A stretch of DNA of 64,000 nucleotides from assembly GCF_018408575.1 (NCBI RefSeq), contig NZ_AP023418.1, positions 2,322,415 through 2,386,414 on the forward strand, read 5' to 3'. This DNA comes from Vescimonas coprocola (lineage in GTDB: Bacteria > Bacillota > Clostridia > Oscillospirales > Oscillospiraceae). The position numbers and the translations under genes were made by a program. A model generated the notes under the pieces. It had not been told where the DNA came from, did no database searches, and saw only the letters and a program-made list of their open reading frames with translations. This document shows, one piece after another, positions 9,908 to 18,456 of this stretch (position 1 is the stretch's first letter; every line of letters begins with the position of its first letter).

Positions 9908-9929
9908 CACCTGTAAGGAGCGAGGAACT

Positions 9930-10859
9930 ATGGATATTCCTGTCTATCTCATCGCCGGGTTTCTGGATTCCGGAAAAACCGGCTTCATCAACGGTATCCT
10001 CCGGGACGGCTTTGCCGAGGAGGACCGCACCCTGCTGATCTGCTGCGAGGAGGGGGAGCTGGAGTACGACCCCCGTGTGCTGGGCAATGTGTTCACCTAC
10101 ACGGTGGACGAGCAGAGTCAGCTGACTCCGGAGCTGTTCAAGAAGCTGGAGAAGCAGTACCGGCCCAAGCAGGTCATCATCGAGTATAACGGTATGTGGA
10201 TGATCGAGCCTCTGTACCGGGACGGCCTGCCTGCCAACTGGATCCTCTACCAGATCATGTGTCTGGTGGACGCCAGAAGCTTCGAGATGTATGTGAAGAA
10301 TATGGGCCAGCTGATGATGGAGAAGATCAGCAACGCCGATATGCTGATCTTCAACCACTGCAACGAGGAGCTGCGGGCCCAGCTCCGCAGCCGCAACCTG
10401 CGGATGGTGAACCGCCGGGCCGATATCTATCTGGAGAACGAGGACGGCACCAGTGAGGAGTACGTCACTCCGGAGATGTCCCCCTTCGATCTCTCCGACG
10501 GCCATCTGGATGTGCCGGACGACGACTACGGTGTCTGGTATGTGGATATGATGGACAACCCCGACCGCTATGACGGTGTCACCGTGCGGTATAAGGCCGT
10601 CATGTGCCACTCCAAGAAGTTCAAGGGTGTCCACTGCCCCGGCCGCTTCGCCATGGTCTGCTGCGAGAACGATATGCAGTTTTTGGCTCTGGTGGCCAAG
10701 GGCGAGGGGCTGGAGAGGTTCAAGAACCGCCAGTGGGTGGAGATCACCGCCACGGTGAAGAAAGAGGCCAATGACGCCTATCAGGGCGAGGGCCCGGTGC
10801 TGTATGTCACCGCCATCGCCCCCTGCGAAAAGCCCAAGGAGGAGGTCGTCTCCTTCTGA
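9930..10859 (+). CDS. CobW-like P-loop protein fused to a TIGR03943/DUF1980-like C-terminal domain
   Basis: This 309-residue protein has an N-terminal P-loop AGFLDSGKTG (residues 9-18) related to CobW GTPases. The CxCC metal motif is absent; ICCEEGE occupies a nearby place. From about residue 185 it resembles the C-terminal half of YcgQ/TIGR03943 proteins (GVWYVDMMDNPDRYDG, RFAMVCCENDMQF). It follows the His-rich GTPase by 22 bases with its own ribosome site, so the two are probably cotranscribed. YcgQ/YcgR pairs are linked to zinc-dependent transport in other Firmicutes, which suggests a metal-chaperone partner here. The fusion call is from motif resemblance only. Confidence 0.65.
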   Translation: MDIPVYLIAGFLDSGKTGFINGILRDGFAEEDRTLLICCEEGELEYDPRVLGNVFTYTVDEQSQLTPELFKKLEKQYRPKQVIIEYNGMWMIEPLYRDGLPANWILYQIMCLVDARSFEMYVKNMGQLMMEKISNADMLIFNHCNEELRAQLRSRNLRMVNRRADIYLENEDGTSEEYVTPEMSPFDLSDGHLDVPDDDYGVWYVDMMDNPDRYDGVTVRYKAVMCHSKKFKGVHCPGRFAMVCCENDMQFLALVAKGEGLERFKNRQWVEITATVKKEANDAYQGEGPVLYVTAIAPCEKPKEEVVSF

Positions 10860-10918
10860 CGATCCTCCGGCCTAGTTGTGTGTAAACCATGTGAAAGAGA
10901 GAAAAGGAGAACTACCCC

Positions 10919-11896
10919 ATGACTCAAAAAGAAAAGACCTTTCTGGACCAGACCGCCCAGCGTCTGCATCTGACGGTGGACGGCGAGAGCAGCATCCTCT
11001 TCGGCAGCGTCGGCGGCTACCAGACCATGCTCTGGCGCAACGATCAGGGCCTTGCCGTTATGACCCTGTCCCTGCACAAGCTGGGGCAGGAGCCGGATCA
11101 GTCCGCCATCCGGCAATTCGTCAAGGGGACCCGTCTGGTGACGGGCGTCTCCGTCCGGCGCAGCCGGGTGGAGCTGACCCTGAATGTCCGCTTCGGCAAT
11201 CCCAATCAGGTGGAGAAGCTGGCGGAGGCCGTAGCCGCCGTGGTGGAGTTCCTGCACGCCTCCGGCTATGATAACTGCTGCCAGAACTGCGGCAGCGCCG
11301 TGGAGACGGACCCCTGCATCATGACCGGGGTCCCCTCCCTGCTGTGTGACAGCTGCTACCAGCAGCTGGGCCATCTGCAGGAGCAGAACCAGCAGGCGGA
11401 GCTGGGCAAGAAGGAGAACGTGGTGGCCGGCACCGTGGGTGCGCTGCTGGGTTCTCTGCTGGGCGTGGCGTGCATCGTGCTGCTGGGCCAGCTGGGCTAC
11501 GTGGCGGCAGTCAGCGGTATCGTCATGGCCATCTGCACCATGAAGGGCTATGAGCTGCTGGGCGGCCGGTTCTCCACCGTGGGTCTGGTGGTCAGCATCG
11601 TGCTGATGCTGGGCATGACCTACGTGGGCTACCAGCTGGATTGGTCCGTCGCCGTCTATAACGAGCTGAAGGACTACTACGAGCTGAGCCTGTTGGACTG
11701 CTTCCGCATGATCCCGGAGATGCTGCGTCAGGAGATCATCGATTCCTCCACCTACATCGGGGAGCTGGTGAAGCTGTATGCCTTCACGCTGCTGGGCGCC
11801 ATCCCCACGGCCATCAGCTCCATGAGAAGCCGGAAGCTGAAGAAGGTCACTTACCGTCTGCGCTCCCAGCGCACCAACGCCGCCCCGGAGCTGTAA
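10919..11896 (+). CDS. zinc-ribbon membrane protein of unknown function
   Basis: The protein has 325 residues. The N-terminal 115 residues are soluble. A four-cysteine zinc ribbon follows (CQNCG about residue 122 and CDSC about residue 142). At least three hydrophobic segments come next (for example GTVGALLGSLLGVACIVLLG) and the tail is basic. A ribosome site GGAGA is about 7 bases before the ATG. It is the third gene after the two CobW-like proteins and is closed by a strong terminator, so it may be a membrane component of the same metal-handling function. I do not recognise a named family. Confidence 0.75.
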   Translation: MTQKEKTFLDQTAQRLHLTVDGESSILFGSVGGYQTMLWRNDQGLAVMTLSLHKLGQEPDQSAIRQFVKGTRLVTGVSVRRSRVELTLNVRFGNPNQVEKLAEAVAAVVEFLHASGYDNCCQNCGSAVETDPCIMTGVPSLLCDSCYQQLGHLQEQNQQAELGKKENVVAGTVGALLGSLLGVACIVLLGQLGYVAAVSGIVMAICTMKGYELLGGRFSTVGLVVSIVLMLGMTYVGYQLDWSVAVYNELKDYYELSLLDCFRMIPEMLRQEIIDSSTYIGELVKLYAFTLLGAIPTAISSMRSRKLKKVTYRLRSQRTNAAPEL

Positions 11897-11907
11897 TAAA
11901 CCAAAAA

Positions 11908-11944
11908 AACAGGAGGCCGCAGGCATTGTCTGCGGCCTCCTGTT
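11908..11944. terminator. bidirectional intrinsic terminator
   Basis: A perfect 15-bp stem with a 7-base loop has an A-tract before and a T-rich tract after it. It serves the plus-strand metal cluster and the minus-strand lipoprotein gene. Confidence 0.85.
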
Positions 11945-11962
11945 TATTTGTTTCGCCTTGGC

Positions 11963-12601
11963 TTACGCCTGATAGAACAGCTCCGCCAGATCGGCGGTGA
12001 TATCCTCCGTCCAGCTGCACATGGTCACGCAGCACATATAGCCCTCCTGCTTGATGCACACCAGCGTCTCATACATGGGGACGCCGTCCATCTCGCCGGA
12101 GATAACAGCGCCCTCCCGAACCAGACCGGCGAACTGCACCGGAGTCTGCTCCACCTTCACGTTGGATAGCCCCATGGAGGCCAGAGCATCTTCCAGCTTG
12201 GGTACGGCGATCTCCAGATAGCCCGCCTCGTCCAGCAGCTTGCCGTACAGAGCGCCCAGATCCTCATACACCACGTTTATGGTCACAAGGCCCTCCATGG
12301 CGCTGGCGAACATATCATAGGTGCTCTTGCCATCCTCCATGGCCTTCTGCATCTCCTCGCTGCTCTCGGCCACCACGCCGGACAGCTCTGCCAGCTGCTC
12401 GTCGGTGTAGTAGGTCCAGTCATCGCTCAGCTGGCAGCCGATGCCCACGAAGGTGTTGGTGTAAATGCCGTTTTCAATCGTGCCACGCTGGAAGCCGGAT
12501 TGGCTGTCGCCGCCGTCTCCGTCCTTCTTACCGCAGGCGGCCATGCTCAGCACCAGTACCAGCGCCAGCAGCAGACCTGCGGCCCGTTTCATCTGCTTCA
12601 T
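11963..12601 (-). CDS. lipoprotein of unknown function
   Basis: This 212-residue protein begins with a basic stretch and the hydrophobic signal LLLALVLVLSMAAC, where the cysteine is a lipobox. A Gly/Asp/Ser-rich linker follows, so the protein should be anchored on the outer face of the membrane. The rest is soluble and acidic with no recognised domain. The ATG at 12601 is chosen because it starts directly at the signal peptide and has a GGAGG site upstream; the longer frame would add unlikely residues. It is transcribed alone from a promoter with a 16-bp palindrome at its start site. Confidence 0.8.
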   Translation of the reverse strand: MKQMKRAAGLLLALVLVLSMAACGKKDGDGGDSQSGFQRGTIENGIYTNTFVGIGCQLSDDWTYYTDEQLAELSGVVAESSEEMQKAMEDGKSTYDMFASAMEGLVTINVVYEDLGALYGKLLDEAGYLEIAVPKLEDALASMGLSNVKVEQTPVQFAGLVREGAVISGEMDGVPMYETLVCIKQEGYMCCVTMCSWTEDITADLAELFYQA

Positions 12602-12639
12602 CGCTTCTCTTTCCTCCGAATCATGTATTTGGGGGTCGC

Positions 12640-12655
12640 TATACCATATGGTATA
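12640..12655. promoter_or_regulatory. 16-bp perfect palindrome, candidate operator
   Basis: TATACCATATGGTATA is a perfect palindrome that overlaps the predicted transcription start of the lipoprotein gene. A repressor bound here would block initiation. No regulator is assigned; the TetR gene 470 bases away is one candidate. Confidence 0.55.
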
Positions 12656-12660
12656 CATCC

Positions 12661-12689
12661 ATCCTACCATATTTCGACACAGCCTGCAA
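12661..12689 (-). promoter_or_regulatory. promoter of the lipoprotein gene
   Basis: On the minus strand TTGCAG, a 17-base spacer and TAGGAT. The start site falls inside the adjacent palindrome. Confidence 0.6.
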
Positions 12690-12698
12690 GAGAAAAGC

Positions 12699-12736
12699 GC
12701 ATCAGGGGCGGGCGCAAATGCGCCCGCCCCTGATGC
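12699..12736 (-). terminator. intrinsic terminator after the 70-aa gene
   Basis: A perfect 18-bp GC-rich stem with a 2-base centre is followed on the minus strand by CTTTTCTCT. It separates the small gene from the lipoprotein promoter. Confidence 0.7.
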
Positions 12737-12756
12737 GTCTGCCCCGCAGACTTCCG

Positions 12757-12969
12757 CTACAAGTCCTCCAGATCGTCCTTTCCCAGACGCATGGTGCGCC
12801 AGCGCTCCGGCAGCTCCGGCCCGATGAGAGGAAACAGATTCTCCGTGTGGGAGGTGGGCTGGATGTTGTAGGTGCCGTACTGGTTTACCAGATCGAAGGT
12901 GCTCTCCGGAACGCCGGGAAAGTCGTGGATATCCGGCGCCGGGTCGTGAAAGGGCTTTTTCTTTCGCAT
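12757..12969 (-). CDS. small conserved-looking protein, 70 aa, unknown function
   Basis: The ORF encodes a 70-residue charged protein beginning MRKKKPFHDPAPDIHDFPGV and ending LGKDDLEDL. It has no membrane segment or signal peptide. An AGGAGG site is 8 bases before the ATG and a strong terminator follows the stop, which together support a real gene. A much longer frame on the same strand runs through the TetR gene and is a shadow. The gene is divergent from the TetR gene. A small hairpin lies at 12992-13013 in its leader. The function is not known. Confidence 0.65.
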   Translation of the reverse strand: MRKKKPFHDPAPDIHDFPGVPESTFDLVNQYGTYNIQPTSHTENLFPLIGPELPERWRTMRLGKDDLEDL

Positions 12970-13048
12970 GGCATGGACCTCCTGTTCTTGGCTGCCGTCG
13001 GTCGTGACGGCAGGGATAGTATGCCCCATTTTGGGCGCTTTGGGAGGG

Positions 13049-13077
13049 TTGTCAGCCGGGGAAAAATCTGTTATAAT
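13049..13077 (+). promoter_or_regulatory. promoter of the TetR-type regulator
   Basis: TTGTCA, a 17-base spacer and TATAAT lie 43 bases before the regulator start codon. Confidence 0.8.
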
Positions 13078-13119
13078 CAATTTTCCGAGAGAGTATGTGC
13101 AGAAGAGACGGAGGTATGT

Positions 13120-13680
13120 ATGGCAAATTTTACCAAGCAGGCCATTGAAACGGCGTTTTTGCAGCTGCTCAACGAAAAACCTCTGAACAAGATCAGCGTT
13201 CGGGATATTGTGGAAAAATGCGGCATCAACCGCAACTCCTTTTACTACCATTTTCAGGATATCCCCTCCCTCATCGCTGAGATCATCACCTCCTACACCG
13301 ACCAGCTCATTGAGGAGTACCCCACCATCTCCACGCTGGACGAGTGCTGCGAGATGGCCTTCCGCTACGCTCTGCAAAACCGCAGCGCCGTGATGCACAT
13401 CTACCACTCCGTGAACCGTGACCTCTTCGAGGAGAGCACCATGCGTCTGTGCGAGTACGCCGTCACCACCTACATCGATACCGCCTTCCCCCAGCACCAG
13501 CTGCCGGAGGCGGACCGCCGGGCGGTGATCCGCTTCATCAAGTGCCAACTCTTCGGAATGTGCATCGACTGGATCAGCGGCGGGATGCAGGATGAGGCGC
13601 TGGAGGAGCTGCGGCGTATCAGCCGCCTGTGCCACGGCCTGCCGGAGCTCATCATCGAGCGCAGCCGGGAGGACCATTGA
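13120..13680 (+). CDS. TetR/AcrR-family transcriptional regulator
   Basis: This 186-residue protein has the N-terminal TetR helix-turn-helix (KISVRDIVEKCGINRNSFYYHF, about residues 25-46). A helical C-terminal domain of about 140 residues, rich in His and Cys, probably forms the ligand pocket. The ATG at 13120 follows a GGAGG site; the upstream frame extension is non-coding. The gene has its own promoter and terminator and lies just before a DUF308/MMPL/heptad-repeat operon on the same strand. It is the best candidate regulator of that operon. It could also act on the divergent small gene or on the palindrome at 12640. Confidence 0.88.
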   Translation: MANFTKQAIETAFLQLLNEKPLNKISVRDIVEKCGINRNSFYYHFQDIPSLIAEIITSYTDQLIEEYPTISTLDECCEMAFRYALQNRSAVMHIYHSVNRDLFEESTMRLCEYAVTTYIDTAFPQHQLPEADRRAVIRFIKCQLFGMCIDWISGGMQDEALEELRRISRLCHGLPELIIERSREDH

Positions 13681-13729
13681 AAATTTAGGCAAATACCCCC
13701 TGACTGCCTAAAAACTGGGCAATTTGCGT

Positions 13730-13764
13730 CCGGGTGTCTGACTTTCAGACACCCGGCATTTTTT
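13730..13764 (+). terminator. intrinsic terminator after the TetR gene
   Basis: A perfect 12-bp stem with a 3-base loop is followed by six T. It isolates the regulator from the downstream export operon. Confidence 0.85.
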
Positions 13765-13829
13765 GTCCATTTTCTCCCGCCGCCGAAAGCGGTAAACTCA
13801 GACCATCAAAAGTGAGGGAGATGCGTATC

Positions 13830-14420
13830 ATGCGTTCTGTGACCCCTATGCGAGCGGCCAAAACAGGATACATCATCATGTCGGTGCTGCTGTGCGTGCT
13901 GGGCGTGGTGCTGTTTGTATGGCCCGGCGTGTCGGTGGCCGTCATCGGAGAGCTGCTGGGCATTGGGATGATCGTGTTTGGTGCCGTGAAGGTGGCGGGG
14001 TATCTGTCCCGTGACCTGTTTCGGCTGGCCTTCCAGTACGATCTGGCCTTCGGCGTGCTGCTGATGGCCTTGGGCATCGTAACACTGACCCATCCCGGCG
14101 AGACCATCGGCTTTCTGTGCGTGGTGTACGGCATTCTGGTGCTGTCGGACGGGCTGTTCAAGGTGCAGATCGCCGTGGACGCCAAGCGCTTCGGCATCGA
14201 CCGCTGGTGGGCCATCCTGCTGGCGGCGGCGTGCGCCGGTGTGCTGGGCGTGCTGCTGGTGCTGCGGCCCGGCGAGGGGGCGCAGGCGCTGACCATGCTC
14301 CTGGGTGCGTCGCTGTTTCTGGACGGCGTGATGAATCTGCTGGTGGCTCTGCTGACGGTGAAGATCATCCGCCACCAGCAGCCGGACGTCATCGAGACAG
14401 ACGAATTTGAGATCAAGTGA
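13830..14420 (+). CDS. DUF308 / HdeD-family membrane protein
   Basis: This protein of about 196 residues has six hydrophobic segments, in line with the HdeD/DUF308 family of small integral membrane proteins. The glycine-rich helices (LLGIGMIVFGAVKVAGYL) and the repeated three-helix layout are typical. Two ATG codons compete, at 13821 and 13830. The AGGG site is only 2 bases from the first and 11 from the second, so 13830 is preferred with doubt. It ends 17 bases before the MMPL gene, and the three genes to 18432 appear to form one operon. The role in the exporter is unknown. Confidence 0.75.
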   Translation: MRSVTPMRAAKTGYIIMSVLLCVLGVVLFVWPGVSVAVIGELLGIGMIVFGAVKVAGYLSRDLFRLAFQYDLAFGVLLMALGIVTLTHPGETIGFLCVVYGILVLSDGLFKVQIAVDAKRFGIDRWWAILLAAACAGVLGVLLVLRPGEGAQALTMLLGASLFLDGVMNLLVALLTVKIIRHQQPDVIETDEFEIK

Positions 14421-14437
14421 GAAAGGAACGAGATGCA

Positions 14438-16528
14438 ATGGGATTGTCTAAAGCGGTGGTAAAAAACCGTGTTCTGATCCTGATGATCGCATTGATCCTG
14501 CTGGTGCCGGCGGTGTTTGGGATGCTGGGTACCCGGATCAACTACGATATGCTGGATTATCTGCCCAGCGACATGGATACCGTCATCGGGCAGGAGACGT
14601 TGAAGGAGGACTTCGGCAAGGGAGCCTTCTCCTTCATCGTGGTGCAGGATATGCCGGTGCAGGAGGTGGCCCAGCTGAAGGAGAAGATCCAGCAGGTGGA
14701 CCACGTGGAGAGCGTGTTGTGGTACGATTCCGTGGCGGACCTCTCCATCCCCATGGAGCTGCTGCCGGATAAGCTGTATAACGAGTTCAATACCGATGAC
14801 GCCACCATGCTGGCGGTGTTCTTCGACTCCGCCACCTCGGAGGACGTGACCATGGACGCCATCCGTGAGATCCGCTCCATCGCCGGCAAGCAGTGCTTCG
14901 TGTCGGGTATGTCGGCACTGGTGACGGATCTGAAGGACCTGTGCGAGCAGGAGGAGCCTATCTATGTGGCGCTGGCCGTGGCCTGTGCCTGCGCCGCCAT
15001 GATGCTGCTGCTGGACGGCTGGCTGGTGCCCTTCGTGTTTCTGGCCAGCATCGGCATGGCCATCGTGTATAACCTTGGCAGCAACTTCTTTCTGGGAGAG
15101 ATCTCCTACATCACCAAGGCCCTGTCTGCGGTGCTGCAGCTGGCTGTGACCATGGACTACTCCATCTTCCTGTGGCACAGCTACAACGAGCAGCTGACCC
15201 TGCAGAGCGACCACAAGGAGGCCATGGCGGTGGCCATCCACAACACCTTTACCTCCGTCATCGGCAGCTCTGCCACCACCATTGCCGGCTTCATCGCCCT
15301 GTGCTTCATGTCCTTCACGCTGGGCCGTGACCTGGGTATCGTCATGGCTAAGGGCGTGCTGCTGGGCGTGCTGGGCTGCGTGACCATCCTGCCGTCCCTG
15401 ATCCTGGTGCTTGATAAGCCTCTGCAGCGGACACGGCATAAGTCCCTGATCCCCGATATGGGAGGCTTTGCCAAGGGCGTGTGCAAGATTTTCCCCGTGT
15501 TTTTGGTGATCTTCGCCCTGCTTGTTGCCCCGGCCTACATCAGCTATGATAAGACCAACGATGAGGTGTACTACGACATGGGCCAGTGCCTGCCGGAGGA
15601 CATGGAGTACGTCATCGCCAACAAGAAGCTCTCCGAGGAGTTTGACATCGCCTCCACCCATATGCTGCTGGTGAACGCCGATCTGCCGGACAGCGACGTC
15701 CGGGCCATGATCGACGAGATGGAGCAGGTGCCGGGCGTGAAGTATGTGTTGGGCATGGAGAGCGTGGTAGGTCCCATGATCCCCATGGAGGTGCTGCCGG
15801 ATTCCGTGCGCTCCATGCTGGAGAGCGACCAGTGGGAGCTGTTGCTCATCAACTCCGAGTATAAGGTGGCCTCCGATGATGTCAATCAGCAGATCGATCA
15901 GCTGAACGCCATCCTGAAAAAGTACGACGAGGGCGGAATGCTCATCGGTGAGGCCCCCTGCATGAAGGACATGATCGAGACGACGGACCACGACTTCAAG
16001 GTAGTCAACGCCATCTCCATCGCCGCCATCTTTATCATCATCACGCTGGTAGAGGGAAGCTTCTCCCTGCCCTTCATCCTGATCGCCGTCATCGAGCTGG
16101 CTATCTTCATCAATCTGGGCCTGCCCCATGTGCTGGGTCAGTCGCTGCCTTTCATCGCCCCCATCTGTATCAGTACCATCCAGCTGGGCGCTACGGTGGA
16201 CTACGCCATCCTGATGACCACCCGCTACAAGGCGGAGCGGCTCAATGGCGAGGACAAGAAGAAGGCCGTCATGACCGCCCTGCGGACCTCGGCCCCTTCC
16301 ATCATCGTCAGCGGCATGGGCCTGTTCGCCGCCACCTTCGGCGTGGCGCTGTATTCCAACATCGATATCGTGGGCTCCATGTGTATGCTGATGGCCCGTG
16401 GCGCTATCATCAGCGTGCTGCTGGTGCTGCTGGTGCTGTCGGCTCTGCTGATCCTGTGCGACGGCATCGTGTGCCGCACCACCCGTGGTATGACCCATCT
16501 CATTGGTAAACAGGAGGTTGTAAAATGA
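14438..16528 (+). CDS. MMPL/RND-family exporter
   Basis: This 696-residue protein has two repeats, each one membrane helix, a periplasm-like extracellular loop of about 150-170 residues and five more helices. This is the 12-helix layout of MMPL/RND transporters (SSD-like). The extracytoplasmic loops contain DMLDYLPSDMD and VYYDMGQCLPEDMEY at matching places, showing the internal duplication. In-membrane acidic motifs AVTMDYSIFLWH and GATVDYAILMTT carry the Asp used for proton coupling in this family. The ATG at 14438 has AAAGGA upstream. The stop overlaps the next start (ATGA). The substrate may be a lipid, peptide or drug. Confidence 0.9.
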   Translation: MGLSKAVVKNRVLILMIALILLVPAVFGMLGTRINYDMLDYLPSDMDTVIGQETLKEDFGKGAFSFIVVQDMPVQEVAQLKEKIQQVDHVESVLWYDSVADLSIPMELLPDKLYNEFNTDDATMLAVFFDSATSEDVTMDAIREIRSIAGKQCFVSGMSALVTDLKDLCEQEEPIYVALAVACACAAMMLLLDGWLVPFVFLASIGMAIVYNLGSNFFLGEISYITKALSAVLQLAVTMDYSIFLWHSYNEQLTLQSDHKEAMAVAIHNTFTSVIGSSATTIAGFIALCFMSFTLGRDLGIVMAKGVLLGVLGCVTILPSLILVLDKPLQRTRHKSLIPDMGGFAKGVCKIFPVFLVIFALLVAPAYISYDKTNDEVYYDMGQCLPEDMEYVIANKKLSEEFDIASTHMLLVNADLPDSDVRAMIDEMEQVPGVKYVLGMESVVGPMIPMEVLPDSVRSMLESDQWELLLINSEYKVASDDVNQQIDQLNAILKKYDEGGMLIGEAPCMKDMIETTDHDFKVVNAISIAAIFIIITLVEGSFSLPFILIAVIELAIFINLGLPHVLGQSLPFIAPICISTIQLGATVDYAILMTTRYKAERLNGEDKKKAVMTALRTSAPSIIVSGMGLFAATFGVALYSNIDIVGSMCMLMARGAIISVLLVLLVLSALLILCDGIVCRTTRGMTHLIGKQEVVK

Positions 16529-18432
16529 AAAAGAATAAATTTCTGGCTGTGATCTTAGCCATGGCGGTGGCCGTAGGCGCCGCCGGCGTCACCACCTACG
16601 CCGTGGGCAAGGACGCCAATGATACCGAGGCCCCGTCCGCCGTGGTGACGGCTGCCTCCGCCTCCGACACGGAGGCCGTCAAGGACGAGACGGTTTACGT
16701 CATGACCGCTGCCGACGGCAGCACCCAGAAAATTCTGGTCAGCGACTGGATCAAGAACGCCCTGCCTGCCGAGGCCCAGAAGGCCATCGAGAGCCTGAAC
16801 GACGCCCAGCAGGTGAAGGACGACTGCTGGACCGGCACCATCCAGAAGGAGCTGCCGGTGAGCATGAGCATCCACTATACCTTGGACGGCAAGACCGTCA
16901 CCCCCAGCGAGCTGGCGGGCAAGAGCGGCAAGGTGACCATCCGCTTCGAGTATGAAAACAACCAGTATGAGGTGCGTACCGTCAACGGCGTCAGCCAGAA
17001 GGTGTATGTCCCCTTCGTGGCCCTTACCGGTGCCCTGCTGGATACCTCCCACTTCTCCAATGTCACCGTCTCCAACGGTAAGCTCATCAACGACGGCGAC
17101 CGCATCGCCGTCATGGGCATGGCCTTCCCCGGCCTGCAGGAGGATCTGGGCATCAGCAAGGAGCAGCTGGACCTGCCCGACTATGTAGAGATCAGTGCCG
17201 ATGTGACGGACTTTACGCTGGAGACCACCCTCACCGTCGTCTCCAACAGCCTCCTCAACGAGGTGGATACCGACGACCTTACCTCCGGCGATCTGGGGAG
17301 CCTGTCCGATTCTCTGGGCAAGCTCACGGATGCCATGGATCAGCTGATGGACGGTTCCTCCCAGCTGTATGACGGACTCTGCACGCTGCTGGACAGCTGC
17401 GGACAGCTGTCTGACGGCGTGGATCAGCTGACGGACGGTCTGGATCAGCTCAGCTCCAACAGCAGCGCCCTGAACGCCGGGGCCAAGCAGGTCTTTACCT
17501 CCCTGCTGGCTATGGCCGATGAGCAGCTGCAGCCCCAGCTGGCGCAGGCGGGCATCACCATCCCCTCCCTGACCATTGACAACTACACCACCGTGCTGAG
17601 CGGCGTGCTGGCCCAGCTGGACGAGGCCGGTACGCTGGCCGAGCAGGCCGCCCGTGAGCAGGTGACTGCCGCCGTGGAGGCCGCACGGGATCAGATCCGT
17701 GCCGCTGTGACCGAGGCCGTGCAGCAGCAGGTAACGGCGCAGGTGACGGAGCAGGTGCGCCAGCAGGTGCTGGGGCAGGTGCTCAACGCCATGGGCTACA
17801 CCATGGAGCAGTATCAGCAGAGTCCTGAACTGAAGGCGCAGGTGGATGCCGCCGTAGAGATGCAGGTGCAGACTCCGGCTATGCAGCAGACCATCTCCGA
17901 GAATGTGACGGCCCTTATGGGGACGGAGGAGATCCGGCAGAAGATCGACGCCGCCACGGAGCAGCAGGTGCAGCTGAAGATCGAGGAGACCATGGCCTCC
18001 GACGAGGTGCAGCAGAAGATCATGGCCGCTACGGAGCAGGCCTCCGCCGGTGCCGTGCAGATCCGCAGCCTGAAGCAGCAGCTGGACCAGTACAACGTGT
18101 TCTACATGGGCCTGAATAGCTACACCGCCGGTGTGGATCAGGCTGCCGCCGGTGCTCAGCGGCTCCAGAGCAATATGCCCGCCCTGCTGGATGGCGTGAA
18201 GCAGCTGCGGGACGGCGCCATGCAGCTCTCCGATGGATTGAAGCAGTTCAATGAGGAGGGCGTGGAGAAGCTGGTCAGCGTGCTGGGCGACGACGTGGAG
18301 GGTCTGGCGGAGCGCCTGACCGCCACGGTGGAGGTCTCCCGCAACTACCGCAGCTTCTCCGGTCTGACGGACGGCATGGACGGCGCTGTGCGCTTCATCT
18401 ACCGCACCGAGGCTGTGGAAAAGGCCGAGTGA
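16525..18432 (+). CDS. exported heptad-repeat protein (YhgE/Pip-type QLxDG repeats), MMPL partner
   Basis: This 635-residue protein has a signal peptide (VILAMAVAVGAAGVTTYAVG) and no later membrane helix. The middle and end contain repeats of the type QLxDGxxQL (for example around residues 265-315 and 550-575) known from YhgE/Pip proteins. A long Gln/Glu/Ala-rich helical stretch at about 365-515 is probably coiled coil. It overlaps the MMPL gene by 4 bases, so the two are coupled. An attractive role is an extracellular adaptor that extends the MMPL pump across the cell wall, as membrane-fusion proteins do in Gram-negative bacteria. That role is inference. Confidence 0.75.
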   Translation: MKKNKFLAVILAMAVAVGAAGVTTYAVGKDANDTEAPSAVVTAASASDTEAVKDETVYVMTAADGSTQKILVSDWIKNALPAEAQKAIESLNDAQQVKDDCWTGTIQKELPVSMSIHYTLDGKTVTPSELAGKSGKVTIRFEYENNQYEVRTVNGVSQKVYVPFVALTGALLDTSHFSNVTVSNGKLINDGDRIAVMGMAFPGLQEDLGISKEQLDLPDYVEISADVTDFTLETTLTVVSNSLLNEVDTDDLTSGDLGSLSDSLGKLTDAMDQLMDGSSQLYDGLCTLLDSCGQLSDGVDQLTDGLDQLSSNSSALNAGAKQVFTSLLAMADEQLQPQLAQAGITIPSLTIDNYTTVLSGVLAQLDEAGTLAEQAAREQVTAAVEAARDQIRAAVTEAVQQQVTAQVTEQVRQQVLGQVLNAMGYTMEQYQQSPELKAQVDAAVEMQVQTPAMQQTISENVTALMGTEEIRQKIDAATEQQVQLKIEETMASDEVQQKIMAATEQASAGAVQIRSLKQQLDQYNVFYMGLNSYTAGVDQAAAGAQRLQSNMPALLDGVKQLRDGAMQLSDGLKQFNEEGVEKLVSVLGDDVEGLAERLTATVEVSRNYRSFSGLTDGMDGAVRFIYRTEAVEKAE

Positions 18433-18456
18433 TTCCGTTTCCCTACAGAGTAAGAA

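Noticed and set aside
8534-9910. 458-residue minus-strand ORF rich in Val/Met opposite the His-rich GTPase
   Set aside because: The Val/Met runs are the reverse complement of the CAC/GAC tract; no ribosome site or family.
13745-16498. 917-residue minus-strand ORF opposite the DUF308/MMPL genes
   Set aside because: His/Gln/Gly-rich shadow; the plus strand encodes a recognisable MMPL transporter.
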